A stretch of 64,000 nucleotides of DNA from Dehalogenimonas etheniformans (GTDB taxonomy: Bacteria > Chloroflexota > Dehalococcoidia > Dehalococcoidales > Dehalococcoidaceae), in assembly GCF_014672715.2 (NCBI RefSeq), contig NZ_CP058566.2, forward strand, positions 434,001 to 498,000. Direction: 5' to 3'. The position numbers and the translations under genes are program-made. The notes beneath the pieces are model-generated. The model saw only the letters and a list, made by a program, of their open reading frames with translations, searched no databases and had not been told where the DNA came from. Positions 17,547-26,266 of the stretch are shown here, one piece after another. Every line of letters starts with the position of its first letter. Positions within the stretch are counted from its first letter, which is position 1.

Positions 17547-18932
17547 CTAGGTTTTTTTACTCACATCAAAGTTGAACGCGGGCAATTCAAGATCCCACCA
17601 ATCAGTAGCTTTTGCGTTGAAAACGCCTGTAGTGGGATTTTCAGTCGAACTTATCTTTGCTCCATACCCAAAGGCGTTGTCCATAGTCCTAAAGAAACTA
17701 TTAAAGATGGGAGTAGAAGAACTCGTCGCTTTAACTAGTTGGTGAACAACGGAATATTCGACCTTGGTAAAAACACAGGAAGCCTGGCAGGTTATGCAGT
17801 TCGGAGCCAGTGTACTGAAGGCACGACATTTAGGAATATCATTCTTATATTGCCTATGGCCAGGGCAATTGTACGCTGCAGTTTCCCAACTCGGATCTTT
17901 GTCGTACGTCAGTGCACCGCTGGGACAGACCTCGGCGCATTTTGCACAGTCATGACAGAACCGGAAAATTCCTGCATCGATCGGAGATGTCGGTGCAATC
18001 GGAAGATCGGTCAGTGCCTCGTTGGAATGCATGGGCATACCATATTCAGGTGAGATCACCTGACCGGAATCTCGGCTACCCTCACCGACCCCGTTCAAGG
18101 CGTTAAAAGCAGGCTGCGGCGCCATATGATTTTTGCCACCCCACATGCATTGGTAACCTAATTGAACAAGGAATCGCTGTGTTGAATTGCCAATATTATC
18201 GCTAAGATTATCAGCATAACTCTTGCCCGCATTAGCGATCTTCGATGGCGCAGCGCGTGTAGTCCCTAAAGGATATCGTACTGACCAAGTGAACATAGAT
18301 AGATCGGCTTTACTTGGAATAACATAAGCGCCGCTCGATTTCATATAACCCTTGTCTGTGTCTTCAAAAGTCAGTTCTTTGAACACCAACTTCTTAGAGT
18401 TGCTGTCAAGCGGTGCGTACCCCAACATGAAGGTACCGTACAACTTCATCGCGGATCGAAGCATCCTGGCATTCTCCTCTGGAGTACCCTCCCATTTGGG
18501 AATGCCTAAGGTCGTAGGCGTGGTAGCTTTTGAGTCCAGCACCCATGGTTTAGCTTGGGAACCACCGGCGCTATCGTCTAAAGCCCAGTCTCGAGCCGAG
18601 TATCCGGGTTTGTTTGCTGCCAACCATTCAGCCTTTAAGGCCTTAGCTTGAGCTTGAACATCTGCATAATTGGGATTGTATCTGGCAGGGTTTGAGTTGT
18701 TATTGTCCTTATTGCTCCAAGGTTGGATCAAGGACCAATCAACCTCCAAGGTTGTCTTTTCGACTTCTTTGATCCACCATGGACGCTGTATTCCAGCTTG
18801 AGGAGACGCGATCAATTCATCAAGATCATGAAAAACCGGAGCTACCAACGCTGCCCCACCTAACCCAGCTCCAGCCAGGCCAAGTGTTTTCATAAACTGT
18901 CTGCGACTTAATGTGCTGTGAAACGTAGACAT
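17547..18932 (-). CDS. rdhA: Reductive dehalogenase catalytic subunit, copy 1
   Basis: 461 residues. The TAT signal SRRQFMK at the N-terminus is followed by a hydrophobic stretch, so the enzyme is exported folded. CHDCAKCAEVCP (about 326-336) is the first [4Fe-4S] site; the second uses cysteines near 369, 379, 382 and 386. It should hold a corrinoid and cleave carbon-halogen bonds as terminal reductase. The start is ATG 18932, next to the TAT motif. There is no rdhB beside it. It is a close paralogue of copy 3 (both carry APVFHDLDE and end in a WWDL/WWDM-x-LP segment). Its substrate cannot be predicted. Confidence 0.95.
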   Translation of the reverse strand: MSTFHSTLSRRQFMKTLGLAGAGLGGAALVAPVFHDLDELIASPQAGIQRPWWIKEVEKTTLEVDWSLIQPWSNKDNNNSNPARYNPNYADVQAQAKALKAEWLAANKPGYSARDWALDDSAGGSQAKPWVLDSKATTPTTLGIPKWEGTPEENARMLRSAMKLYGTFMLGYAPLDSNSKKLVFKELTFEDTDKGYMKSSGAYVIPSKADLSMFTWSVRYPLGTTRAAPSKIANAGKSYADNLSDNIGNSTQRFLVQLGYQCMWGGKNHMAPQPAFNALNGVGEGSRDSGQVISPEYGMPMHSNEALTDLPIAPTSPIDAGIFRFCHDCAKCAEVCPSGALTYDKDPSWETAAYNCPGHRQYKNDIPKCRAFSTLAPNCITCQASCVFTKVEYSVVHQLVKATSSSTPIFNSFFRTMDNAFGYGAKISSTENPTTGVFNAKATDWWDLELPAFNFDVSKKT

Positions 18933-18970
18933 TTCTTCTCTTTCATGATCTATATTGGGTCTTTCCCCTC

Positions 18971-18996
18971 GCCATCCGGTCTTTCTCCCGGATGCC
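18971..18996 (-). promoter_or_regulatory. Leader hairpin shared by rdhA genes (rdhA1 copy)
   Basis: In the RNA sense the arms GGCATCCGG and CCGGATGGC pair at 8 of 9 positions around the loop GAGAAAGA. It lies between the promoter and the rdhA1 start, so it acts in the 5' leader. Similar hairpins precede the other two rdhA genes. Confidence 0.6.
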
Positions 18997-19057
18997 ATAA
19001 GAACATTGGCCCTCCCAAACATCTTAAACCAGGCGTCGATAGCCTAGTTATATTAAT

Positions 19058-19085
19058 ATTATAAATCCTATTATTAAAATGTCAA
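19058..19085 (-). promoter_or_regulatory. Promoter of rdhA1
   Basis: On the minus strand TTGACA (19085-19080), a 16-bp spacer and TATAAT (19063-19058), both consensus. A start near 19051 gives a leader of about 120 nt that includes the hairpin at 18971-18996. Confidence 0.7.
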
Positions 19086-19357
19086 TACGCCATCATACGT
19101 ATTTAGTGTTAGCATATGTTAACGAATAAGTTTCAAAAGATAACCTCACCCATCAATAATAACGATCTCAATTAACGAAGTTGGGAATCGGGCGAGGATG
19201 GGTATTCCTCAACAATCCTGACTTTTATGATCATCGATGCCGTTCATGATGCTTCTGTTATATAAAAGGTATTGACTTCAGAACCCCGCAGATCTAATAT
19301 CGGCTTCGCAAGACTCGGTCAAGGATTAGAACTAGGGGATTAAAAGAAACGATCCTA

Positions 19358-19807
19358 TTGCACGACAAAGAATGGTCTGCCGTTGACGGTGAGGTATGTA
19401 AAGTCATCGAATTCAGCCCATTAGTTACGAGCATCAATGAAAGCAACCAAGTTCAAAATGGTTCGAAGTCGCTACCCTACGCTGTTATCACGATCGAATG
19501 CAAAAAACTGGACAGCATAACAAGAGGATACATCACTCATAAAATAGACTTTGGGAACCTCTGGGTTGCTTTTAACGAACGCTATTTGGATGCCAATGAA
19601 GAAATAATAGTCGTGTGGTCCAAAAACAACTATAAACGAGGTGTGAAGCTACTTTCAGGTTTTATGCCTAAGCTTTGGGTGATGATTTGCCCAAAAGGTG
19701 CATACGAACTCATGAGTGACTCGAATTATAAGCCAGAGTTATCGGGATTAGCGCGATGGAACGCGATGAAACCGATCATCGATTGGAAACCAGGAGTCTT
19801 TAAATAA
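19358..19807 (+). CDS. Hypothetical protein upstream of rdhA1, divergent
   Basis: 149 residues; TTG start at 19358 with only a weak ribosome site, so the true start is uncertain. The protein is soluble, of mixed charge, with beta-strand-like stretches (AVITIECKK, EIIVVWSKNN, KLWVMICPKG). I recognise no family. It is divergent from rdhA1 over a 425-bp gap. Base composition is AT-rich like the rest of the rdh region and unlike the core. Confidence 0.5.
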   Translation: MHDKEWSAVDGEVCKVIEFSPLVTSINESNQVQNGSKSLPYAVITIECKKLDSITRGYITHKIDFGNLWVAFNERYLDANEEIIVVWSKNNYKRGVKLLSGFMPKLWVMICPKGAYELMSDSNYKPELSGLARWNAMKPIIDWKPGVFK

Positions 19808-19955
19808 TTGGCTGCCAATAGTGAGGGAAATAAGTCGATTATACAATCTAACAATTAGTTGATATCAACGGATATTTTTTGGGGAACGGTTCTAGGCAGA
19901 GTGGTAAGGACAACAATGTACTGACCAATTGGATAGATTAAGTGAACCTTTTTTG

Positions 19956-20903
19956 TTAATGCTCTACCAACCAGGGCAGTTCCTGAGCCCGTTTTACCCA
20001 ATCAGTTACCGCTGACGTAAAGGGCATGCGCCTGACCAGTTTTTTCTGCATATTGATCTCGATCAATTTTTCAAGCAGGTTTTCCGGCTTGCGCTGGGCA
20101 AGTTCTTTCACGGTATCGACGCCGGCGGCTTTAAGCAGGTCGCTGAATTCCTCGCCAACCCCCTTGATCCGGAACAGGTCAGCCCGGTTTACCCATTCCA
20201 GAATCAGCGCATCACTGATCATAGTCATTTCGGCGAGTTCTTTCCGGCCTGTGCGGGTCGCGCCCTTTTCTAAAAGCCCCTCAACCGTTTTGATACCCAC
20301 GGCATTGAGTTTCTCGGCCAACGTGGGGTCGATGCATTCTATCTTAGACAAGCGGGTGACCTTGTTAGCCGTTTTATGTTCTAGCATTTCCGGAACGAAT
20401 TTCGTGCCGCGAATCGGTGTAGTTAATAGGTTTCCTATTGAAACCCCTAGTTGTTCAGCCATAGCCTGAAGCGTACTGAACCTCGGCGAAAACTGACCAT
20501 TTTCGATCCTAATCTCGGTTTGTCTGCTTATATGAGCCCTTTTGGCGAACTCGGCTTGACTTAATCCAAGTGCTTTTCGTTGACTACGAATTCTCTCACC
20601 CAAAGACTCTCGGCCTTCTTGAGCAATGATTTCAGATCTATGCCGATAGGTTGTGTCGCAGAAATTGCGCACGAAGTCCCATGGGAGTTCTATAGAATCG
20701 TTAATAATTATCTCGAATGGTGTTTTTAACTCAACTTTGTGAACATCTTTTAGACCATTGATTTCGGGAATCTCTCGGAAGGGTATAATACCTGTACACC
20801 CATCTGCAAAGGTGCACAAGATTCCCTCTTCATTTACCAAGGCTCTTACGATAATACGTTCAGACTTATCAAAGGTAGCCACCGATTTCGCAATTTTCAT
20901 CAT
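19956..20903 (-). CDS. DUF2442-HTH(XRE)-DUF4332 fusion regulator
   Basis: 315 residues in three parts. Residues 1-75 resemble DUF2442 (IIPFREIPEINGLKD, IELPWDF). Residues 100-160 are an XRE helix-turn-helix (LGLSQAEFAKRAHISRQTEIRIENGQFSP). Residues 185-315 are DUF4332, a helix-hairpin-helix domain (ADLFRIKGVGEEFSDLLKAAG). The gene directly upstream, 4 bp away, encodes DUF4160, the usual partner of DUF2442 in toxin-antitoxin-like pairs. It probably represses its own operon. Tail and head domains may bind DNA ends or the partner; that is inference. Confidence 0.75.
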   Translation of the reverse strand: MMKIAKSVATFDKSERIIVRALVNEEGILCTFADGCTGIIPFREIPEINGLKDVHKVELKTPFEIIINDSIELPWDFVRNFCDTTYRHRSEIIAQEGRESLGERIRSQRKALGLSQAEFAKRAHISRQTEIRIENGQFSPRFSTLQAMAEQLGVSIGNLLTTPIRGTKFVPEMLEHKTANKVTRLSKIECIDPTLAEKLNAVGIKTVEGLLEKGATRTGRKELAEMTMISDALILEWVNRADLFRIKGVGEEFSDLLKAAGVDTVKELAQRKPENLLEKLIEINMQKKLVRRMPFTSAVTDWVKRAQELPWLVEH

Positions 20904-20907
20904 CTAC

Positions 20908-21138
20908 TTACCTCTTGTGAATGGAGTCCCATTGTTGTCTAATCGTTATTACATGTTTCGCATAGGCTGAACAGATATCGCTACGCTCTCCTGAAGGAGG
21001 GGTTTCCATGAAGTTACCTCCGTTAAGTTCGATTCTGACTTGATCGTCATCGAATTTGATGTGTACGTGCGGCGGTTCATAAGCGAGTTCCCTAGTGTGA
21101 ATGATAAAGGTGTATTTACCTTCTCGGGCAATAATCAT
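20908..21138 (-). CDS. DUF4160 family protein
   Basis: 76 residues with the family signature YEPPHVHIKFDDDQVRIEL. DUF4160 proteins are small, act in pairs with DUF2442 proteins and have been proposed as toxin-antitoxin components; the biochemical role is not established. It is the first gene of a two-gene operon with the DUF2442-HTH-DUF4332 fusion. The start is ATG 21138 with a weak AAAGAA site. Confidence 0.8.
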   Translation of the reverse strand: MIIAREGKYTFIIHTRELAYEPPHVHIKFDDDQVRIELNGGNFMETPPSGERSDICSAYAKHVITIRQQWDSIHKR

Positions 21139-21251
21139 TTCTTTGTTAATGTACCACTAATGTTACACCGAATCAAGACGAAAACGATATATTCTTGCTT
21201 ATCCGCGTGAACAATCGTCAGAATTGTTGGATGCTTTTCTTTGAACGACCT

Positions 21252-21310
21252 CTGGTACCCCGGTGCGATTCGAACACGTGACAGAATCCCAGCATATTGA
21301 TGCCGGTAAA
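21252..21310 (-). pseudogene. Decayed tRNA-like remnant
   Basis: On the minus strand the segment ends in CACGTG-TTCGAAT-CGCACCGGGGTACCA, which reads as a T-arm, acceptor strand and CCA end, but the T-stem is poorly paired and no matching 5' acceptor half or anticodon arm is visible. It may be a relic of a tRNA-targeted integration. No gene was seen in the surrounding gap (21139-21514). Confidence 0.3.
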
Positions 21311-21462
21311 CTACAACCTTGACGATGGGTTGTCAATACTAACGAATTAATCCTGCGATTACTACGGAGAAATGTATTTGGGTACCGCTGACGTCTCTAC
21401 TTAAAACTTCTTCGCGAAAAAGTTTGTCCACTTTGATGGGACTGTTTTGCCCCCTTGCACGT

Positions 21463-21486
21463 CTTATACTTGTGTCACAGTATAAG
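21463..21486. promoter_or_regulatory. Inverted repeat upstream of small acidic gene
   Basis: CTTATACT (21463-21470) and AGTATAAG (21479-21486) are perfect inverted copies around TGTGTCAC. They overlap possible -10 sequences and may be an operator. Confidence 0.4.
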
Positions 21487-21514
21487 GGGCTTGACCCTAA
21501 AAAAGGAGAGGACG

Positions 21515-21682
21515 ATGAGCCATCACAGTGACATGGACAACCACGCGGACCAGATGAACCCGAACAACGACGCTTATTGGGAATCAAGGGGGTACGATGA
21601 GCGCCCGGATGATTGGGAGGACCGCATCGCCGAAGACGAAAGCCACCAGAACGACAATGATACCTCGGCTCTGAACCACTAA
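21515..21682 (+). CDS. Small acidic hypothetical protein
   Basis: 55 residues, rich in Asp, Glu, His and Asn. The core MNPNNDAYWESRGYDERPDD matches a motif seen in small uncharacterised bacterial proteins. ATG 21515 follows an AGGAGAGG site. The inverted repeat at 21463-21486 may control it. It precedes the TPR gene on the same strand (81 bp gap). No function known. Confidence 0.65.
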   Translation: MSHHSDMDNHADQMNPNNDAYWESRGYDERPDDWEDRIAEDESHQNDNDTSALNH

Positions 21683-21763
21683 CAATCGGATGGCGGCGGA
21701 GTCCGTTCGCAATTGCCTGCAGCGGACTCTGCCGCTATCATTAAACCCAACGGAGTTTTCAAT

Positions 21764-23512
21764 ATGAAAGATTCCTACCATCTCCCATACAGCGGCCAGA
21801 TCATCGGCGAGGTTTTCAAAGCGCTTCGGGCGCCTTATCCGAGGTTTATCAAAAAGGAGGCGCAGCGATTATTCCGCGGGGAAAGGATTGATGACGCACC
21901 GAGGAAGGACATCCTCTTCACCCTTGCGGAAGCAATGGTCGATAGTAACCTCATCCCTTATCCTGAGATCTTTAAAGAAGCCTTTGTCTGCCGGTGGGGA
22001 ACTAAAAACATGCTCGTTCAGGGCATATCTGAATACGCCGGGCGATGGGATGCCCTTTGTTCGAAGCTGAGATATTGGGTTATTCCAAAGTCCAAGAAGG
22101 ACGCAGTGTTGTTGGGTTGCTTCCGGCTGGCAACGGTTGACCTGGCACTGCGTTTGGCATCATTTCGCCATCTATCCAAACTACCGCCCTTGGAACAAGT
22201 TATTCCCCTTTGGGCAAAGCGCGGCGGAAACATCTTATTCCTTAAAAGGTTGAAAGAACGTTGTATCGAATGGCCATCAAACGACGAGTTATTCAAGGAT
22301 GTAGGCGCGGCAAACGAAAAAACCAAGGTCAATTGGTTCTATCATGGCCGCAGGCCATCCCAGGAATACATCATCGGTTTGGCCGCAGCCTTTTCGAAGC
22401 GAATTCCAGGTGCCAGCGTAGAAGATATCGCAATCGAGATCAACAGGCATTATGCCCTCTCGGCTTTATGTGAACGCATAGCTTTTCAAATCGGTTGGGA
22501 CAGGGTGTTGGAGTTGGTCGGCGCTTTGTACCACCAAACCGCACGCATCCAAAGGCTTTTCGCCGAGGATCCCAAACCTATTGAAGAATACTACACAAGA
22601 CATGTCATCCATCTCTTCTCCGGCGCACAGCAATCTTGTCGGGCACCCTGGCTCAAGCGATTATGGGAAACCGAAAAAGACCGCGAGTGGAAAAAGGACT
22701 ACATATTCGTTGAGCGCGATTGGGCTTCGCGACTAATCCAAGTGAATTTCCGTTTTGTCGGCGAAAGTGTTTTGGATCGGAGTGATTGGGGATCAGTTTT
22801 CAATAGCGCTCCCGATGAAGTCACGCCCGTCGCCACACATTTCTCCGCTCTGGCGGTTGACCAGACAATAGACGATGAATTCCTGTATTGGGAAAAATCA
22901 GAATTTAACGAAATACCGGTCGAACGACGTCTGGAGAGAAAACTCAGGAAACAAATCGAAGCGCATCCCGAAAGCGCTAAAGCCCATCTACACCTCGGCG
23001 TGGTGCTGGGAGATAACCCATGGGCTTCTGACCGCATCTCCGAGGGCTTTAAAGAGTGTTTGAAAGCTATTCAACTGCGCCCCACCTGGGATTTGCCCAG
23101 AATCGAAGCAGCGATAATGTTCCTTAACTGCAAGCAATATAACGAAGCACTGGCTATTGTGGAAGAAGCGGCTGCCGTTTTATCAAAGATGACCTCGCGA
23201 TTGGCTTATGCAACGGCTTTCTGCCTGATGGCTAAAAAGGAATTTCTCGCTGCACTAGAAAAATTTGAACTAGCAATAGCATTGAAGCCCGATCTTGCTT
23301 TGGCGCTCGATAATGCCGCTTTTTGCGCGTTCCACTCAGGTCTCGCGGGTAAAGGTAGAACACTCGCCAGGCGTGCCCGTCAACATGGGATTTCAGATAC
23401 TTACGACCTGTATGATGTGGGCGGTTGGAAGCGTAGGTTCCAACAAAGAGGGATCGAGCCTCTATGTAGGACCATCCCTTGTCCCGAGAAGAATTGCGCG
23501 TTTCGGGATTAG
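21764..23512 (+). CDS. TPR-repeat protein, function unknown
   Basis: About 582 residues; the start at ATG 21764 follows a weak CGGAG site. The C-terminal 220 residues hold tetratricopeptide-like helical pairs (AHLHLGVVLGDNP, EALAIVEEAAAVL, ALEKFELAIALKPDLALALDNAA), a protein-protein interaction scaffold. The N-terminal 350 residues are helical and not recognised; one stretch (WFYHGRRPSQEYIIGLAAAF) resembles a helix-turn-helix. No signal peptide or membrane span. It lies between the DUF4160/DUF2442 operon and rdhC and is probably accessory. Confidence 0.7.
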   Translation: MKDSYHLPYSGQIIGEVFKALRAPYPRFIKKEAQRLFRGERIDDAPRKDILFTLAEAMVDSNLIPYPEIFKEAFVCRWGTKNMLVQGISEYAGRWDALCSKLRYWVIPKSKKDAVLLGCFRLATVDLALRLASFRHLSKLPPLEQVIPLWAKRGGNILFLKRLKERCIEWPSNDELFKDVGAANEKTKVNWFYHGRRPSQEYIIGLAAAFSKRIPGASVEDIAIEINRHYALSALCERIAFQIGWDRVLELVGALYHQTARIQRLFAEDPKPIEEYYTRHVIHLFSGAQQSCRAPWLKRLWETEKDREWKKDYIFVERDWASRLIQVNFRFVGESVLDRSDWGSVFNSAPDEVTPVATHFSALAVDQTIDDEFLYWEKSEFNEIPVERRLERKLRKQIEAHPESAKAHLHLGVVLGDNPWASDRISEGFKECLKAIQLRPTWDLPRIEAAIMFLNCKQYNEALAIVEEAAAVLSKMTSRLAYATAFCLMAKKEFLAALEKFELAIALKPDLALALDNAAFCAFHSGLAGKGRTLARRARQHGISDTYDLYDVGGWKRRFQQRGIEPLCRTIPCPEKNCAFRD

Positions 23513-23727
23513 AAGCCAAATATCAAATTGACTCCGAAAATGTTCCTTTGTCGGGACCCTCAGCTTTGATGATATCTAGCTTTGAAGGAGAGGGACCTTT
23601 ATTGCACAATACGTCAATAGGTATAAATTTATAACAACGATTGGAATTGTTATCCGTCCCAGAAGATTTCATCATCGACGTAATGACACTCGAATATTCG
23701 ATGGTGCAACATAAAATCGAGAACAAA

Positions 23728-23853
23728 TTATGTCAGCGCCACCAGCTTGTTGACTATCACCACCAGCACCATGATCGCACCGAGAGTAACTAGAGAAATT
23801 ACTAAGATGTTTGCAAAGGTTCTGGGTTTTTTGTCATTTTGCGTTTCGGCCAT
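23728..23853 (-). CDS. Small single-span membrane protein next to rdhC
   Basis: 41 residues: a charged N-terminus (MAETQNDKKPRT) then one hydrophobic helix (ILVISLVTLGAIMVLVVIV). It overlaps the 3' end of rdhC by 52 bp in another frame and has an AAAGGA site 11 nt upstream. Translational coupling and the single span suggest a small subunit or anchor for the RdhC-like protein. It is much shorter than RdhB (about 90 residues, three spans), so I do not call it rdhB. Confidence 0.5.
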   Translation of the reverse strand: MAETQNDKKPRTFANILVISLVTLGAIMVLVVIVNKLVALT

Positions 23854-25034
23854 ATTCCAAGGAGTCCTTTCCGAACTTTGAGAACAATTTCCATGACGGC
23901 GCCGACTGGACACAGGTAATGGCACCAGAAATTATAGATAAACATTGATGCTGTTAAAGCGAAAATCATCAACACCCACTGATCTGCTGTGCCTCTTAAG
24001 CTGAACAAAACGTTCCAAGGTTCAAAAACCGATACAGATGGGGTTTTAAGCGCCAAAACCAGGAACAGGGCGACAAATAAAAGGACATAACGAGTGTTAT
24101 GCAAAATCTTGAACAATTTTGGGTTTGGATGAACGCTAGCGCCAAAGGCTAAATGAAATAACTCCTGAACTGCCACATAAGGACACAACCAGAAGCAGTA
24201 GTAGTTTTTACCCAAGATAACTGCCAGACCAATAACACCGAAAACCATAACATAGATGATAAAAAAGGTTTGAATGTGGGGCGAATAACCTACGAGCCAT
24301 GAGGCAATGTTGGTTAGAGACAGCGGTACCGACAACCAAAGCCCGACCACCACGAAACCATAGGTAAGAGTAAGGACGCGCGGCCAACTGTGTTTCCGTA
24401 ATTTTGGCAGAGTTCTGGCGAGTACTACCGCAAACAAGCCAAGAAATAAGCCAATATCTGGAAGTCCGATTTGAATGGGTTCGGCGGGACCAGTATAAGG
24501 GTTCCCCAGATAATCAGCTAAAACGAAGCGCCCACTACGTACCCCGATTGCCACACCATTTGAGGAGACCGTGGATCCGGTGGCCGCATCGACATCGGAA
24601 GAAATTTGCAGGGGTTCGCTATAAGAGCGCCCGATGTATTGTTTGAAAAAGCCTGTCTTACCAAGAACTTTCCACCAGGGTAAGTCTTCGTGGTGTTGGG
24701 GTACGGTAACCGATGTGATCACACCGCTGGCAGTCCAGCCAACCATCACTGTCATCGGACCGCCATAGCCAGGGCTGGTGGCTCCAGTAATCAGACCTAA
24801 GGTCTTGCCGGAGTTATCTTTTGCATCATATAGAATGGTATCTGCTGACGTCTGTAATACGGTAAATGTTTTGGCCCCTGGAATGACCCCCGGGAGAAAA
24901 CGTTCATAGCCGGATAACCCCCGGCTTAGCTGCCCGTAAAATCCTGCACTGATGAGGGCAATGACTGCACCTGCAACGAGTAATTTCTTGCCATGTTGCA
25001 ACCAGAAACTCTTCCGAGAAGGAGGGTTATCCAA
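23802..25034 (-). CDS. rdhC: RdhC/NosR-like membrane FMN-binding protein
   Basis: 410 residues. After one N-terminal helix comes a periplasmic FMN-binding domain with VDAATGSTVSS, where a threonine would bind FMN covalently. Then about five helices with two CxxxCP motifs (CFWLCPYVA and CHYLCPVGA), as in PceC/NosR/VprC proteins that pass electrons across the membrane. In organohalide respirers these genes sit in rdh operons; here no rdhA is adjacent, the nearest being over 4.8 kb away. The start appears to be TTG 25034. It ends in a 41-residue membrane protein gene that overlaps it. Confidence 0.88.
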   Translation of the reverse strand: MDNPPSRKSFWLQHGKKLLVAGAVIALISAGFYGQLSRGLSGYERFLPGVIPGAKTFTVLQTSADTILYDAKDNSGKTLGLITGATSPGYGGPMTVMVGWTASGVITSVTVPQHHEDLPWWKVLGKTGFFKQYIGRSYSEPLQISSDVDAATGSTVSSNGVAIGVRSGRFVLADYLGNPYTGPAEPIQIGLPDIGLFLGLFAVVLARTLPKLRKHSWPRVLTLTYGFVVVGLWLSVPLSLTNIASWLVGYSPHIQTFFIIYVMVFGVIGLAVILGKNYYCFWLCPYVAVQELFHLAFGASVHPNPKLFKILHNTRYVLLFVALFLVLALKTPSVSVFEPWNVLFSLRGTADQWVLMIFALTASMFIYNFWCHYLCPVGAVMEIVLKVRKGLLGIWPKRKMTKNPEPLQTS

Positions 25035-25574
25035 TAACTCTTCTATCCATACGTCTTCGCCAACAATAGCACCTCTAAATCGCCAGAGTAAAATGGTTGT
25101 GATGCTCGGCTTTGGTCGAGGTAGCCGGTGAGGTCTTTTAAGCCCAGTTTAAATGTTTTCATAAGGCGAAGAGAGCGTCTAGCGTCACAACTGCCGGTCT
25201 TGGATCCCGCCGAATCGGTGAAGCCTTGGAAGATCGATCGCATCCTGACATTCCATTCAGGACTGACTTATGGGTGGTAAAAACACGGTTCTTATCCATT
25301 TGGGCACATCTCGCTGATTGGTATGATAGTTGTGACGTCGTAGGAGATCGATAGACAGGACGTAGGCTTGACGCGCCCCAGTCTCAAAATGGGATTGACG
25401 TCGAGGAGACTGTGTTCGCTCTTGAAAGCATTCTGGATAAAAATGGTGCCGAATGATGGACGAGGACGCATGCGCAACTGAACCCAATCTCAATGCCACA
25501 TTGATGAATCAATGCCGCTTATTCTCGGCAACGCAGGAAATTGTACTTCAATTCCAAACAAAAAGAGGGGCACG
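25035..25574. other. Gap of 540 bp, no supported gene
   Basis: Between rdhC and the OmpR-type regulator. Short minus-strand frames exist but have no ribosome sites or recognisable motifs; the stretch DLTGYLDQSRASQPF near 25060-25120 could be a worn coding remnant. It probably contains the rdhC promoter. Confidence 0.3.
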
Positions 25575-26264
25575 TTACACAGAATGGGGAGGCGTTACAG
25601 TATATCCTATCCCGCGATGATTAAGAATAATCTTGGGGAGGTCTGAATCATACTCTATTTTTTTTCGTAACCGGCAGATATAATTTTTTATATTATCTGA
25701 GGTCTCTGGAACTGATTCACCCCAAAGTATCTCAGCGAGTTCGTTTTTTGTAACCACTTTGCCTGCTTTTTGTATTAAATGGTAAAAGAGCCTTCCTTCG
25801 AAAGACGTCAGCATTATTTTTTTTGATCTTACAAATAGTTCATTAATAGAAGCGCCAAAATGAATGTCGCCACAAGTTATTGTTAAATCCTCCCCATTTA
25901 ACGTTCGTTTCTTTAAACACGCCTTTATTCTCGCTATTAATTCCATTTGTCTGAATGGTTTGATAAGATAATCGTTTGCGTCTAATTGAAAAGCTTTGAC
26001 CAAAGCCGTTTCTTCTGCGCGTACAGTAATAATAATAACGGGGATACTTGAAAATAGCCGTATCTGCCGTAGAACATCGTAACCATCTAGATCGGGTAGC
26101 CCAAGATCCAATAATATTATATCGGGAGATTGGGTTTCTACTAATTCTATGCCCTTCCGGCCTTGTGGTGTCGATATGACCTTAATATCAGCCCAGACAA
26201 GGCGTAGAACGCAATTAAGCGTATCAACAATATTTGGGTCATCTTCAATGATTAGGATCTTCAT
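25575..26264 (-). CDS. OmpR/KdpE-type response regulator
   Basis: 229 residues. The receiver has IIEDDPN, phospho-aspartate in IILLDLGLPDLDG, threonine in IIIT and lysine in YLIKPF; the winged-helix output (about 130-225) includes LTSFEGRLFYHLIQKAGKVVTKNELAEILWG. It starts 2 bp before... the end of the DUF1638-PAS kinase gene, so it is that kinase's partner and likely a DNA-binding activator. Candidate targets are the nearby rdhA2-rdhB or rdhC genes. Confidence 0.93.
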   Translation of the reverse strand: MKILIIEDDPNIVDTLNCVLRLVWADIKVISTPQGRKGIELVETQSPDIILLDLGLPDLDGYDVLRQIRLFSSIPVIIITVRAEETALVKAFQLDANDYLIKPFRQMELIARIKACLKKRTLNGEDLTITCGDIHFGASINELFVRSKKIMLTSFEGRLFYHLIQKAGKVVTKNELAEILWGESVPETSDNIKNYICRLRKKIEYDSDLPKIILNHRGIGYTVTPPHSV

Positions 26265-26266
26265 TC

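Noticed and set aside
17547-19022. Longer rdhA1 form starting at 19022
   Set aside because: It would put 30 hydrophilic residues before the TAT signal; ATG 18932 places the signal at the N-terminus as in other RdhA.
23523-23726. 67-codon minus-strand frame between the TPR gene and rdhC
   Set aside because: No ribosome site, no motif, and unusual composition; probably the untranslated end region of the rdhC transcript.
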